A stretch of DNA of 64,000 nucleotides from Undibacterium sp. GTDB lineage: Bacteria > Pseudomonadota > Gammaproteobacteria > Burkholderiales > Burkholderiaceae_D. The notes beneath the pieces were generated by a model. The model saw nothing but the letters and a program-made list of their open reading frames with translations. It was not told the origin of the DNA and made no database searches. Below, piece by piece: positions 47,152-56,386 of the stretch. Position 1 is the stretch's first letter. The number at the start of each line of letters is the position of its first letter. Made by a program: the position numbers and the translations under genes. The stretch spans positions 1 to 64,000 of the forward strand of contig NZ_JAUSFI010000050.1 of assembly GCF_030651495.1 (NCBI RefSeq). The letters are read 5' to 3'.

Positions 47152-48843
47152 ATGACTAGCAAAAATTCACGTCGCCAATTCATTCGCGATTTCACTTTTA
47201 CCACCGTTGCCGTCACTGGTACATTAGCGCTTGGCGCGTGCGGCGGTAGCAATACGTCGGTCAATTTTTTGCACGGCGTTGCCAGTGGCGACCCCTTAAG
47301 CGATCGCGTCATGCTCTGGACCCGCGCTACACCGTCAGGTGTGCCAGAGGGTAAAGATATCGCAGTGCAATGGGAAGTCGCATCCGATGCGCTTTTCGCC
47401 AGTCTGGTGAAATCAGGCAGCTTTACAACCAATGCCGCACGCGACTTTACGGTGAAGGTTGATGTCAGCGGCCTGGCTGCCAATAGTGTGTATTTTTATC
47501 GTTTTTCGTATGACGGCATGCGCTCGCCGGTTGGCCGTACCAAGACACTGCCGGTCGGTAAAGTTGATCAAGTGAAGCTGGCCGTATTGACCTGCTCTAA
47601 CTATCCGGCGGGCTATTTCAATGTCTATGCTGAAGTGGCTAAACTCAATGACCTCGATGCGGCCATTCATCTGGGGGATTACATTTATGAGTACCCGCGC
47701 AATGGTTATGCCTCACAAGATGCGCTAACGCTGAATCGCCAGGTGGATCCTAAAAATGAAATTATTACGCTGACCGATTACCGTAGCCGTTATGCACAAT
47801 ATCGCACCGATACCGATCTGCAAGCGGTGCATGCCAAGCTGCCATTCATCACCATCTGGGACGATCATGAATTCGCCAATGATGCCTGGACAGGGGGCGC
47901 TGAAAATCATGATCCGGCCACCGAAGGCCCGTTTAGTGCGCGCCGTGCTGCGGCATTGCAGGCTTATCACGAATGGATGCCGATTCGTCTTCCTGATGCA
48001 AGCAAAAACGACAGAATTTACCGCTCTTTTGATTTTGGTAATCTGGTGTCTTTGCACATGCTTGATACGCGCCTGATCGGGCGCGACAAGCAACTTTCTT
48101 ACACCAGCTACATGGGGGCTGGCGGTGCTTTTGACTCGGCTGCATTTACCACTGATATAGCGAATCCAGCGCGTCAATTGATGGGCGTCGAACAAACGTC
48201 CTGGTTGCAATCGCAACTCGCCAAATCTTCTGCGACCTGGCAAATATTGGGTCAGCAAGTGCTGATGGCAAGAATGAATATTCCCGCACCGTTGGTCTTG
48301 CAAAGCATCAGTTTCGGTGACTACGTCACTTTGCTTGGCAAAGCGCAGCAAGCGCCGGCCAGCCTTACCGCAACCGAAAAGCAGATCCTCGCACAGCCGG
48401 CTATTCCGTATAATCTCGATGCGTGGGATGGCTACGCCGTTGCGCGTGAAACGGTATTTGCTACAGTAAAATCCTTGAATAAAAACCTGATCGCCCTCGC
48501 TGGTGACACGCACAATACCTGGGCCAGTGATCTCGCCGATATGAATGGCATTGCCGTTGGTGTCGAGTTTGGTGTGACCTCGGTCACCTCGCCTGGTTTT
48601 GAAGAAATCTTCCCTAAAGAAGACCCGGCAAAAGTGGCAGGCGGTCTGGAACAGATCATCGGACCTTTGGTGTATGCGGAAACCAAAAATCGTGGTTTCA
48701 TGATCGTCACCGCCACACCGCTTGATGCCAGGGCAGAATGGCGCTACGTCAGCACCGTTAAATCCAAGACTTACACCATGGTGCCTGGCAAGACGCTGAA
48801 AACTTTACCGGGAGCGGCTAACCGCAAATTATTAGCGGTGTAA
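47152..48843 (+). CDS. phoD: PhoD-type alkaline phosphatase/phosphodiesterase, Tat-exported
   Basis: 563 residues. The start has a Tat signal (SRRQFIRDFTF) ending in LGAC, a lipobox, so it may be a Tat-exported lipoprotein. The PhoD N-terminal domain (FLHGVASGDPLSDRVMLWTR) and the metal-binding catalytic part (LAVLTCSNYPAGYFNVYAEV, AAIHLGDYIYEY, FITIWDDHEFANDAW, ALAGDTHNTWAS) are present. It releases phosphate from esters outside the cytoplasm. The upstream Pho box indicates induction by phosphate limitation. Confidence 0.93.
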   Translation: MTSKNSRRQFIRDFTFTTVAVTGTLALGACGGSNTSVNFLHGVASGDPLSDRVMLWTRATPSGVPEGKDIAVQWEVASDALFASLVKSGSFTTNAARDFTVKVDVSGLAANSVYFYRFSYDGMRSPVGRTKTLPVGKVDQVKLAVLTCSNYPAGYFNVYAEVAKLNDLDAAIHLGDYIYEYPRNGYASQDALTLNRQVDPKNEIITLTDYRSRYAQYRTDTDLQAVHAKLPFITIWDDHEFANDAWTGGAENHDPATEGPFSARRAAALQAYHEWMPIRLPDASKNDRIYRSFDFGNLVSLHMLDTRLIGRDKQLSYTSYMGAGGAFDSAAFTTDIANPARQLMGVEQTSWLQSQLAKSSATWQILGQQVLMARMNIPAPLVLQSISFGDYVTLLGKAQQAPASLTATEKQILAQPAIPYNLDAWDGYAVARETVFATVKSLNKNLIALAGDTHNTWASDLADMNGIAVGVEFGVTSVTSPGFEEIFPKEDPAKVAGGLEQIIGPLVYAETKNRGFMIVTATPLDARAEWRYVSTVKSKTYTMVPGKTLKTLPGAANRKLLAV

Positions 48844-48880
48844 TGAGCGGTGTAATGAGCGGTGTAATTGCGTGGTGTAA
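48832..48880. repeat. 12-bp tandem repeat across the phoD stop
   Basis: TTAGCGGTGTAA, TGAGCGGTGTAA, TGAGCGGTGTAA and a partial TTGCGTGGTGTAA follow each other. The first TAA is the phoD stop; the extra copies lie outside the gene. Confidence 0.7.
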
Positions 48881-48887
48881 GTAAGCG

Positions 48888-48913
48888 AAATGACGACGAG
48901 ACGTCGTCATTTT
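48888..48913. terminator. hairpin after phoD
   Basis: AAATGACGACG and its exact complement (48888-48898, 48902-48912) surround an AGA loop, ending in a short T run. A plausible terminator for phoD. Confidence 0.6.
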
Positions 48914-49132
48914 AAAATCCGCACCGCTCACATTTTTCCCATGAAGCAGACCGGAAGCATACTGGCGATTCATGCCGTGCACAAGAATTTGCCGTGCAGG
49001 GCGAAAATCATCATCTACGCTTGCGCTAGCCATACCAATACGATACACAGGCGACGGGAGTTCATGGATGAGTATGTGGGCAGGCCGAAGGCCTCATCTC
49101 GATATCGCTGCACTGGCAATCCAGGCGGCGAA

Positions 49133-49369
49133 CTAATTCTTCTCCGGCTTGGGAGCTTCAGGAGTCGCGGCGCAGTCATTCGCATTTTTTATCGTGATGA
49201 CCTTATTTCCCGGGACCCACTCTTGCCAATCCTCGCCGAACAGCTCAACCGGATGCTGCGTGCGTTCCGAACCGTTGCCGCAGATGAGAGAATCAGCTGG
49301 ACAATACTTGTCGCAACCCCAGCAGAGACGCTCGGGATGCTCCGGATGTGCAGAAAATTTTTTTGCCAT
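49133..49369 (-). CDS. DUF3079 protein
   Basis: 78 residues from the ATG at 49369 (MAKKFSAHPEHPERLCWGCD); a longer frame to 49474 adds 35 residues that do not resemble the family. Four cysteines lie close together (CWGCDKYC and C in SLICGN), suggesting a metal site, and RTQHPVELFGEDWQEW is conserved. Function unknown. Confidence 0.8.
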   Translation of the reverse strand: MAKKFSAHPEHPERLCWGCDKYCPADSLICGNGSERTQHPVELFGEDWQEWVPGNKVITIKNANDCAATPEAPKPEKN

Positions 49370-49573
49370 TTCAGTTAGCGAATACAGATTGCTATTGCTT
49401 GGATACCGGCAAATGATACGGTGTTTGACTGAAGCTAGGCCACAGTAGCACTTCAAGTTATTGATCAAAAACAAGAAGCCGCTAAAAGAAAATGGCTTAT
49501 TGCCGATTTGTTTAGGTCGTAGAGGGGGCTCAAGTACGGTTGAGCTAAAGCCTCATCAGTCCAACCTACCGGC

Positions 49574-50617
49574 TCAATGCGTGTGCTCATGATGCAGATC
49601 GGGGGCATGAGTATGGCTATGTGCCATGGCCTCGTGCTGATGCGCATGGCTATGCGTCCCGGTTGGCATGGTTTCATGCCGATGATCATGGTGGCCGTCG
49701 TCGTGGCGGTGGGCGTGTTCATGTTCTAGTGCCTGATGTTGATGCGCGTGTTCATGCTGTTCGGTGATATGCAATATCACGCCGGCAATCATCAGGATGG
49801 TGGCAGCGATCAGCCATAGGCTTAATTCCCGTTCGCCCAGGCTAAATGCGATGCTGGCACCGATGAAGGGCGCTGCGGCAAAGAGTGAACCGGTGCGCGA
49901 TGCGCCAAAAGCACGCTGTGCCAGCAAGTAAAAGCGCAGGCTTAAGCCATAGCCGAACGCACCTATCAAAAACAAACTCAGCCCTGCATAGAGCGGCAGC
50001 GATGTCTGCCCAAGTAAGATGGCAATCAAGCATGAGCAACTGGCGCCGAGCGCGGCTTTGCCGAGGATGACTTGGCCTGGATCGAGATCTGCCAAGCCGC
50101 GCGATAAGGTATTGTCTATGCCCCATGCTAAGGTCGCGGCCATGACTGCCAGTAAACCAATAAAATGGCTGGACCCGACATGGGCTTGATCCAGCACTAA
50201 TAAGGCACCGCCGGCGCTAAGCAACGCCATTGCCAACCCGACGCGGTGGCCGATCGCTTCATGGTAGAACAGCAGTGATAACAAGATGGTAAATACCGCT
50301 TCTAAGCTCAGCATCAGCGAGGCACCCATGCCGCTGGTATGTTGCAAGCCCCAGGCCAGCGCTGCCGGGCCAAGTACTGCGCCAAAGCCAGACATCAACA
50401 GTAGGCGTGGCCAGTGTTGCCTTTGTAACGGCGCTTCACTTGCGCTATCGGCGCGTAGCAATAAGCCGGCGACGGCGGCGCCGGCATAGAGCAAGGCCGC
50501 GGTCATCCAGCCGCCGACACCTACCCCCATGCGCTGCACCAGGGGGGTGCTGGCACCAAACAGGACGGCGGCCATTAAGGCGAAAAATGCACCTTTATAA
50601 GCGGGAAAATTTTGCAT
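49574..50617 (-). CDS. EamA/DMT-family transporter with a His-rich tail
   Basis: 347 residues, about ten membrane helices in two EamA repeats (FGASTPLVQRMGVGVGGWMT at the start, GAFGYGLSLRFYLLAQRAFG and the second repeat GSLFAAAPFIGASIAF). About 24 of the last 65 residues are His, interspersed with Glu/Asp/Ala/Gln. Such tails bind Zn, Ni or Co and suggest the protein exports metal or senses it, unlike the usual DMT members. Transported substrate is not established. Confidence 0.82.
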   Translation of the reverse strand: MQNFPAYKGAFFALMAAVLFGASTPLVQRMGVGVGGWMTAALLYAGAAVAGLLLRADSASEAPLQRQHWPRLLLMSGFGAVLGPAALAWGLQHTSGMGASLMLSLEAVFTILLSLLFYHEAIGHRVGLAMALLSAGGALLVLDQAHVGSSHFIGLLAVMAATLAWGIDNTLSRGLADLDPGQVILGKAALGASCSCLIAILLGQTSLPLYAGLSLFLIGAFGYGLSLRFYLLAQRAFGASRTGSLFAAAPFIGASIAFSLGERELSLWLIAATILMIAGVILHITEQHEHAHQHQALEHEHAHRHDDGHHDHRHETMPTGTHSHAHQHEAMAHSHTHAPDLHHEHTH

Positions 50618-50746
50618 AAAATTCTACGGTGGAAATTTGGCTGGGTTTGAAAAAAAACGGATATCAAGCGCCGATTTTACTCCGCAGCCAATGAGTCTGC
50701 AGTCAATGAGTTGGCTTCACTAGCCGCTTAAGGGAGGACGCTAAAA

Positions 50747-50765
50747 GTGCGCAGCCCCTGCGCAC
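50747..50765. repeat. 8-bp perfect hairpin beside repeat R6
   Basis: GTGCGCAG-CCC-CTGCGCAC forms a strong stem nine bases before R6. It may be part of a combined repeat unit or an mRNA end structure. Confidence 0.45.
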
Positions 50766-50773
50766 CCTATCTC

Positions 50774-50845
50774 AACACGCAATGTCACTGCGCCTGCTGG
50801 CGGCATCGCCGCGCTAAGCCGCATGGGACATGCGTGATGGCTGCG
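50774..50845 (-). repeat. palindromic intergenic repeat, copy R6 (inverted)
   Basis: CACGCAATGTCACTGCG (50776-50792) pairs with CGCATGGGACATGCGTG; the middle CGCCTGCTGGCGGCAT is the complement of the core seen in R1-R3, so this copy lies on the opposite strand. It follows the stop of the HDOD gene. Confidence 0.7.
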
Positions 50846-50872
50846 ATGGTGCGGGTGACCAATATTTTTTTG

Positions 50873-52036
50873 TTAAGTGCTTGGTGGCTGGAGGCCATTG
50901 AGCTCATACAGCGGAATTTCGTTTAAGGTGTCGAAGCAGAGGATGCTGGTGGCATCGAGGCCAATTTTTAATCTTTCGTCATTCGATTTTAACTGTGCGT
51001 GATTGACCAAGATCCGCATCTTACTGATCAGGTCGGCACGCTGCAGCAACTGGCCTAGCTCGCTCCAGGCCACTAATTTGCTGCCACCGGTTTGCTGCTG
51101 CAATGCCTGCAACACCTCGGGCGGGAAGTTCCAGCGCTGTGCGATGCGATACGATAGCGTCGCTGCGACCGAATTGAAGGTCTGTTGAAAACCGCGCGAA
51201 TAGTGAAATTTGGTTTGCTCACATACCTGATCGAGTAAGCGAAACGCGATGATCATGCCGACATTTTTCATCATGCCAGTCAGGAAAGCTTGAAATGGAT
51301 ACCTATCTTGCGCCAGATAGCGGCAGGCGATCGCGCATTTTTCCGACTGGCTCCATATTGCCGGCGCGACGCGGCGGGTATAGTGACCTGAACTCAAATT
51401 GATAATTGGGCTGAACGCGACTTTGGCAATCACCAGACGTAAGCCTTCTTCACCTAACATCATCACGGCTTTTTCTAAGCTATTGATGCGGTCGGCCGGA
51501 TTGTAGAGGGCACTGTTGACGGTACGGATCACTTCACCGACCAGTACCACGTCTTTGATAATGTGGCCCGACAGTTCACTGGCGGATACGGTCTTATTGC
51601 GCAAACTGGCCAGCAATTGCGGAATGATACTCGGCATGCGCGGGATCACGACCGCATCATTTAAATCGGAGGCAAGCAGGGCAAACAGGGCTTGCAATAC
51701 TTTTTGCTCCAGCGCCGCATCGCTGCCCTGACCTGGGTTACCCATCATCCAGTCAAAAAATAAGCTATCGATAGGAAGTGCCGGCTTCCAGGCGATGAGC
51801 GCGACCGGCAATGGCGGTGCGCTCACGCTTACAGGCGTGGCGCTAATATCCGGCAGCGGCGCGCTTGCAGCAGGTGGCACTGGCGAGACGGGCGTCTCAG
51901 GTGTGAGTGCTGGCTGCTCGGGCGTTGCCAGGGCGGCTATTGATTGGTGGTCCGTTTTTTTTGCAACTTCTTGCGCAGAGGCCGAAGAGGGCGTGCCTAG
52001 CAATCGGCGCAAGAAATTTTTTAGGGCAATTCCCAT
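50873..52036 (-). CDS. HDOD-domain protein
   Basis: About 387 residues from ATG 52036 (MGIALKNFLRRLLG), with AAGGA just upstream; in-frame sequence further upstream is not protein-like. A Pro/Ala-rich low-complexity segment (about residues 20-90) precedes an HDOD domain (MPSIIPQLLASLRNKTVSASELSGHIIKDVVLVGEVIRTVNSALYNPADRI). These domains act in signalling, often near GGDEF/EAL proteins. No partner is adjacent. Confidence 0.85.
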   Translation of the reverse strand: MGIALKNFLRRLLGTPSSASAQEVAKKTDHQSIAALATPEQPALTPETPVSPVPPAASAPLPDISATPVSVSAPPLPVALIAWKPALPIDSLFFDWMMGNPGQGSDAALEQKVLQALFALLASDLNDAVVIPRMPSIIPQLLASLRNKTVSASELSGHIIKDVVLVGEVIRTVNSALYNPADRINSLEKAVMMLGEEGLRLVIAKVAFSPIINLSSGHYTRRVAPAIWSQSEKCAIACRYLAQDRYPFQAFLTGMMKNVGMIIAFRLLDQVCEQTKFHYSRGFQQTFNSVAATLSYRIAQRWNFPPEVLQALQQQTGGSKLVAWSELGQLLQRADLISKMRILVNHAQLKSNDERLKIGLDATSILCFDTLNEIPLYELNGLQPPST

Positions 52037-52156
52037 CATGATCCTTTTGTTTTTTTGTTTGATCACTATAGACCACTGTCGAGCCCGGTATCGTATCAGC
52101 GCGATATCGGGCTGTCGAGGCAATGCTGGCTGCCCGCTGTAAATAGCGCTATTCAA

Positions 52157-53032
52157 TCATCTTAATTTAGGTTTGACAACCAGGGCGACACCTGCCAGTG
52201 CAATCAGCATGCCCAGCATAGCGCTTACCGTAAAGCGCTCGCCAAACATCAGCCAGGCCATGATCGCCGTGACGGCCGGCACCAGATACATGTAGCTGGT
52301 GACCTTGGTCGCCTCACCATGCCTGATCATGATAAATAATACAGAAATGCCGACTCCCGATAACACAAAAATAGACCATGCCATGGCGGCAAAAAATTGT
52401 GGCGTCCATAGGATCGTATGCGTTTCCAGCATCAGGGCAAACGGCAATGTCACCAGCAGCGAAGCGAGAAACTGGATTACCTGTCCGCTGCGTACATCAA
52501 AGGAGGGACAAGTCTTTTTTTGGTATAGGGTGCCCAGCGTCATCGAGAGCAGGGCAAAAATTGCCAGCGTAATGCTGGTGCCAGACAAGCCCAGCATCGA
52601 TATTTTATTTGCCACCACCAAGCCCACCCCGAGAATGCCCAACGCCAAGCCCAGCCATTGGGTGCCGCGAGTGCGCTCACCGATCAGCGGGCCAAAAATG
52701 GCGGTGAGTATCGGCTGGGTATTGACGATCAGGGCGGCGAGTCCGGCCGGCATGCCGAGCTTGACGGCGCACCAGACTCCGCCCAGATAGCCAGCCTGCA
52801 TCAATATGCCGGCGATCGCGATATGTTTCCAGGCAGATCTGGCAGGCCAGGGCGCCCGCATGGTCAGCGCCAGGGTCCCCATGAACAAAATCACGCCGAC
52901 GTAGCGCAGGCACAAAAATGTCAACGGTTCGGCATACGGCAGACCGTACTTGGCGACCACGTAACCGGACGACCAGATGAAGATGAAAATTGCCGGAAGA
53001 AAGCGCAGCAGGGGAGATGAATGAGAAGTCAT
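52157..53032 (-). CDS. EamA/DMT-family transporter
   Basis: 291 residues with about ten hydrophobic segments; repeat one starts FLPAIFIFIWSSGYVVAKYG and the second shows FAAMAWSIFVLSGVGISVLF and MYLVPAVTAIMAWLMFGERF. A typical member of the drug/metabolite family without the His tail of its neighbour at 49.6 kb. Substrate unknown. Confidence 0.86.
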   Translation of the reverse strand: MTSHSSPLLRFLPAIFIFIWSSGYVVAKYGLPYAEPLTFLCLRYVGVILFMGTLALTMRAPWPARSAWKHIAIAGILMQAGYLGGVWCAVKLGMPAGLAALIVNTQPILTAIFGPLIGERTRGTQWLGLALGILGVGLVVANKISMLGLSGTSITLAIFALLSMTLGTLYQKKTCPSFDVRSGQVIQFLASLLVTLPFALMLETHTILWTPQFFAAMAWSIFVLSGVGISVLFIMIRHGEATKVTSYMYLVPAVTAIMAWLMFGERFTVSAMLGMLIALAGVALVVKPKLR

Positions 53033-53067
53033 GCGTTCAAATCAAAGTCAAAATGGTGGCAGCTCCA

Positions 53068-53142
53068 AGACGCAGCATGCATGCGGCTTGCAGGGCTGAT
53101 AGGCTGAACAGGCGCATGGATAGTGCGCGCCCGGCAGGGGCA
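53068..53142 (+). repeat. palindromic intergenic repeat, copy R7 (degenerate)
   Basis: ACGCAGCATGCATGCGG (left) and GGCGCATGGATAGTGCGCG (right) plus CCGGCAGGGG recall R1-R3; the centre has diverged. It lies in the sodB/EamA gap. Confidence 0.5.
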
Positions 53143-53198
53143 TGGGTGGATGCTGAAAACAGCTATCCAGTGATCATATGCCAGCAGGCCCATCGTAT

Positions 53199-53249
53199 GG
53201 ATGAAAAAAAACCTGCGATGCGCAGAATCATCACAGGTTTTTTTCATCC
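53199..53249 (-). terminator. terminator of sodB
   Basis: GGATGAAAAAAAACCTG pairs with CAGGTTTTTTTCATCC and the inner GATG with ATCATC, placing a T-rich tail after the stem on the minus strand, about 36 bases past the sodB stop. Confidence 0.75.
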
Positions 53250-53284
53250 ATCCTCAAACATGATGCTGAGGTGGTGCGTTTGGC

Positions 53285-53863
53285 TTAAGCCAGGTTTGCG
53301 TTAGCAAAATCCCAGTTAACCAGCGACCAGAATGCTTCCAGATATTTTGGCCGTGCATTGCGGTAGTCGATGTAGTAAGCGTGTTCCCACAGATCGCAAG
53401 TCAACAAAGGCTTGTCGGTTGTTGTCAGTGGCGTAGCGGCGTTGGAAGTGTTGACGATATCCAAAGAACCATCGGCTTTTTTCACCAGCCAAGTCCAGCT
53501 AGAACCGAAATTGCCGATGCAAGATTTAGTGAAGGCATCCTTGAACGCATCAAAGGAACCCCATTTTGCATTGATGGCATCGGCGATGGCGCCAGTTGGT
53601 GTGCCGCCGCCGTTAGGCTTCAGGCCATTCCAGTAGAAAGTGTGATTCCAGACCTGGGCTGAATTATTGAAAATGCCAGCAGAAGATTTCTTGATGATTT
53701 CTTCCAATGTGGAGTTTTCGAATTCTGTTCCTTTGATCAGGTTGTTCAGATTCGTTACATAGGTCTGGTGATGCTTGCCATAGTGATATTCCAGCGTTTC
53801 TTTAGAAATATGTGGAGCCAAAGCGTCCAGTGCATAGGGCAGTGCCGGTAAGGTATGTTCCAT
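53285..53863 (-). CDS. sodB: superoxide dismutase (Fe type)
   Basis: 192 residues from ATG 53863 ([20 protein letters not shown]), with AAGGA upstream; a longer frame to 53905 is not family-like. Metal ligands are in [22 protein letters not shown] and [14 protein letters not shown]. No signal peptide, so cytoplasmic. Fe rather than Mn is the usual assignment for this order; sequence alone does not settle it. Confidence 0.92.
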   Translation of the reverse strand: MEHTLPALPYALDALAPHISKETLEYHYGKHHQTYVTNLNNLIKGTEFENSTLEEIIKKSSAGIFNNSAQVWNHTFYWNGLKPNGGGTPTGAIADAINAKWGSFDAFKDAFTKSCIGNFGSSWTWLVKKADGSLDIVNTSNAATPLTTTDKPLLTCDLWEHAYYIDYRNARPKYLEAFWSLVNWDFANANLA

Positions 53864-54002
53864 GATGCGTCCTTCTGTTGTCATTTCGGTGGGCTGTCGT
53901 TCCAAATATCTGAAACGGTAAAATCAGCATTGTAAGCGTTTGCTGAAATGCTTGCAGGGGATGTGTTAATTTTTCGACTTGTATGCCGCGATCGCACACC
54001 AA

Positions 54003-55376
54003 TCACTCATTATTTTCTGATAGTGCCGCCTGTACCGTGCTGATGCCGACCTCGGCCGTGTCAGTGGCGGTGGTGATATTAATCAGGCTGTTTGGGTGCA
54101 ACTGTTTGCTGGAACGTATCAATTTGCCTTGCTGATCGCGCAAGATGGCGTAGCCACGTTCCAGCGTCCGCTGTGGATTGAGCAGTTCAAGTTGCCCGCG
54201 CAGCGCAGTGATGCCGCGCTGCTGCTGCTGAAGGTGGTGCTGCATGCTCGCGGTGAGCCGGTGCTGGGCGGCATCCAGATGTAGGTGCAGCGTGGCGGTG
54301 TCGGGTTGATTGCCAAGCAAACGTGTCTGCAATTGCGCCAGGCGCGATTGTGCGTTTTGCAACGGCATATGGCTGGCGTAACGCAATCTTTGTGAACAGC
54401 TTTGCAGTTGCAGGCGTTTGCTGGCGATGCTCGCCATCGGGCTGAGCAGACGTCGTGCAGTCCAGTCCAGTGTTTGTGTTTGCGTGGTCAATTGCCTGTG
54501 CATGCTGCGTTGCAGATGGGCTTGATGCCGCTGGAGTTGTTCTAGCCAATCTGCGCGTGCACCTGCCGCCAGTTCTGCGGCGGCGGTTGGGGTGGCTGCG
54601 CGTACGTCCGCGGCGAAATCGGCCATCGTAAAATCTGTTTCATGACCGACGCCGCTAATGACGGGCATGCTGCAATGAAAAATCGTGCGCGCCACGATTT
54701 CAGCATTAAACGACCATAAGTCTTCGATGCTGCCACCGCCACGGCAAACCAGCAAGACATCGCACTCTTCGCGCGCCGAAGCCGTCGCGATGGCCTGGGC
54801 AATTTTTTCGGCCGCACCTTCTCCCTGGACTGGGGTCGGATACAAAATCACCGCCACATGCGGTGCGCGGCGTTGCAAGGTAGTCAGAATGTCACGTAAG
54901 GCGGCCGCTTGCGGGCTGGTAACGATCCCTATGCAGCGGATAAACGGCGGAATAACACGTTTGTGCTCGGTATCAAACAAGCCCTCGGCGGCCAGTTTTG
55001 CCTTGAGCTGAAGGAAGGCTTCATACAGATTGCCAACACCGGCGCGGCGTATCGCTTCGACATTGATTTGATAATCGCCGCGTGGCGCGTACAGGCTGAC
55101 CAGGGCGCGCACTTCGACTTTGTCGCCTTCGCGTGGTGCAAAGTCAGCGTATTGGGCGCGGCCGCGAAACATCACGGCCTTCACTTGCGCGGTGCTGTCT
55201 TTTAAAGTGAAGTACCAATGTCCAGACGCGGCGCGGGTAAAATTGGATATTTCGCCGGAAACCCACGTCAATGGGATGTTTCGCTCCAGAAGTTGAGCAA
55301 CGGCGAGGTTCAGCGCCGAGACTGTGATGACAGCGCCCGTAGCGAATGGGTTTGGTGAGCGAGAATCAGGAATCAT
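54003..55376 (-). CDS. xseA: exodeoxyribonuclease VII large subunit
   Basis: 457 residues. The OB-fold ([49 protein letters not shown]) is followed by the nuclease core ([70 protein letters not shown]) and a coiled-coil C-terminus. It degrades single-stranded DNA together with XseB, which is not encoded here. Transcribed away from the DnaA-like array. Confidence 0.96.
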   Translation of the reverse strand: MIPDSRSPNPFATGAVITVSALNLAVAQLLERNIPLTWVSGEISNFTRAASGHWYFTLKDSTAQVKAVMFRGRAQYADFAPREGDKVEVRALVSLYAPRGDYQINVEAIRRAGVGNLYEAFLQLKAKLAAEGLFDTEHKRVIPPFIRCIGIVTSPQAAALRDILTTLQRRAPHVAVILYPTPVQGEGAAEKIAQAIATASAREECDVLLVCRGGGSIEDLWSFNAEIVARTIFHCSMPVISGVGHETDFTMADFAADVRAATPTAAAELAAGARADWLEQLQRHQAHLQRSMHRQLTTQTQTLDWTARRLLSPMASIASKRLQLQSCSQRLRYASHMPLQNAQSRLAQLQTRLLGNQPDTATLHLHLDAAQHRLTASMQHHLQQQQRGITALRGQLELLNPQRTLERGYAILRDQQGKLIRSSKQLHPNSLINITTATDTAEVGISTVQAALSENNE

Positions 55377-56386
55377 AAGGGTGGTAGGTGCAAAAGCTGT
55401 CCACAGAAGCGTGGAATGGCCATCAGGATGTCATCAAGCTTGAGTGATGTCAAAAAAAATCTCAAAATTAAGCGTAAGTGATTGATTTTTATGGGATAAC
55501 TGGATTTGCCTATGATTTAAGCTGTCACATAATATCCTTATGAATCAAGGACTTTGCTTACCTCAATACAACTTGTACACAAACTTATCCACAGAAACTG
55601 TGGGGTTTATAAAACGAAATGTGTCTAAATTACAAATAATGCTGCTGCTCAATTTATTGGCAGCAATAAAATACTGATTAAAATCATGTGCTTAGCAATA
55701 TCTACCGAACTTGTTCACAATCTTGTCCACAAAATATGTGCAGAGATTATTCGTGGCGATTTAAATAGTGTCTAATAATTAAATAAAATGCATAAAAAAC
55801 ATGGATTTACCCTGCTGCCTCTTTTGTTAGCATAGGTAAAATAGCGTATAAAATCATGGGCTTGGCTTTATCTCCAGCGCTTCTGCACAATGTTATCCAC
55901 ATAATATGTGAAAAACTAATGACTTATCCCCATTTGTTGCTTAAAGTTATTTTTTAAAGCGTATTACGCCAAAAAATAGTCACTTGCCACATTCTTGAGC
56001 AGTAGCATAATGTTGAATAAAATCATGGACTTAACTGTTACTCCATAGCTTGTACACAATCTTGTCCACAAAATGTGTGTAAAACCTTGCGTGAGTAATC
56101 CACATTTTTTAGCGCTTGCCTGTGAATAAGTGATGGGACGCCGCTGCCTATTTCTTTAGCAGTGAATAAAATATGATGTAAATCAATGGCTTATCCTTAT
56201 GCGCCGGAGATATCCACAGTTTTGCACACAGAATTTGTGCAGAACTGCGGACGCTCCAACCGTAGCACTAAAAGTACGGCAATAAAATTTACACATAAAT
56301 TACAGGTATTTAAGCAGCATCTACTTGCCCGTTAGCACACACTGCGCTACATTGCGGGGTTGGATTCATACCCTGAGGAGTTTCAT
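55377..56386. other. non-coding AT-rich region with five DnaA-box-like repeat units
   Basis: No gene is visible over 1 kb. Five degenerate units each hold two 9-mers near TTRTNCACA 12 bases apart and an inverted TGTG half-site 14 bases after the second. Box positions (first/second/TGTG): 55573/55585/55599; 55711/55723/55737; 55881/55893/55907; 56050/56062/56076; 56210/56222/56236. Perfect TTATCCACA occurs at 55585 and 55893; TTGTCCACA at 55723 and 56062. Units also share TAAAATCATGG-CTTA near their left ends (55678, 55849, 56018, 56179). Genes point away on both sides. This could be an origin-like or DnaA-titrating site. Confidence 0.8.

Noticed and set aside
48840-49132. Possible small gene between phoD and the DUF3079 gene
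   Set aside because: The only sizeable frame is out of step with any ribosome site and runs antisense into the DUF3079 gene.
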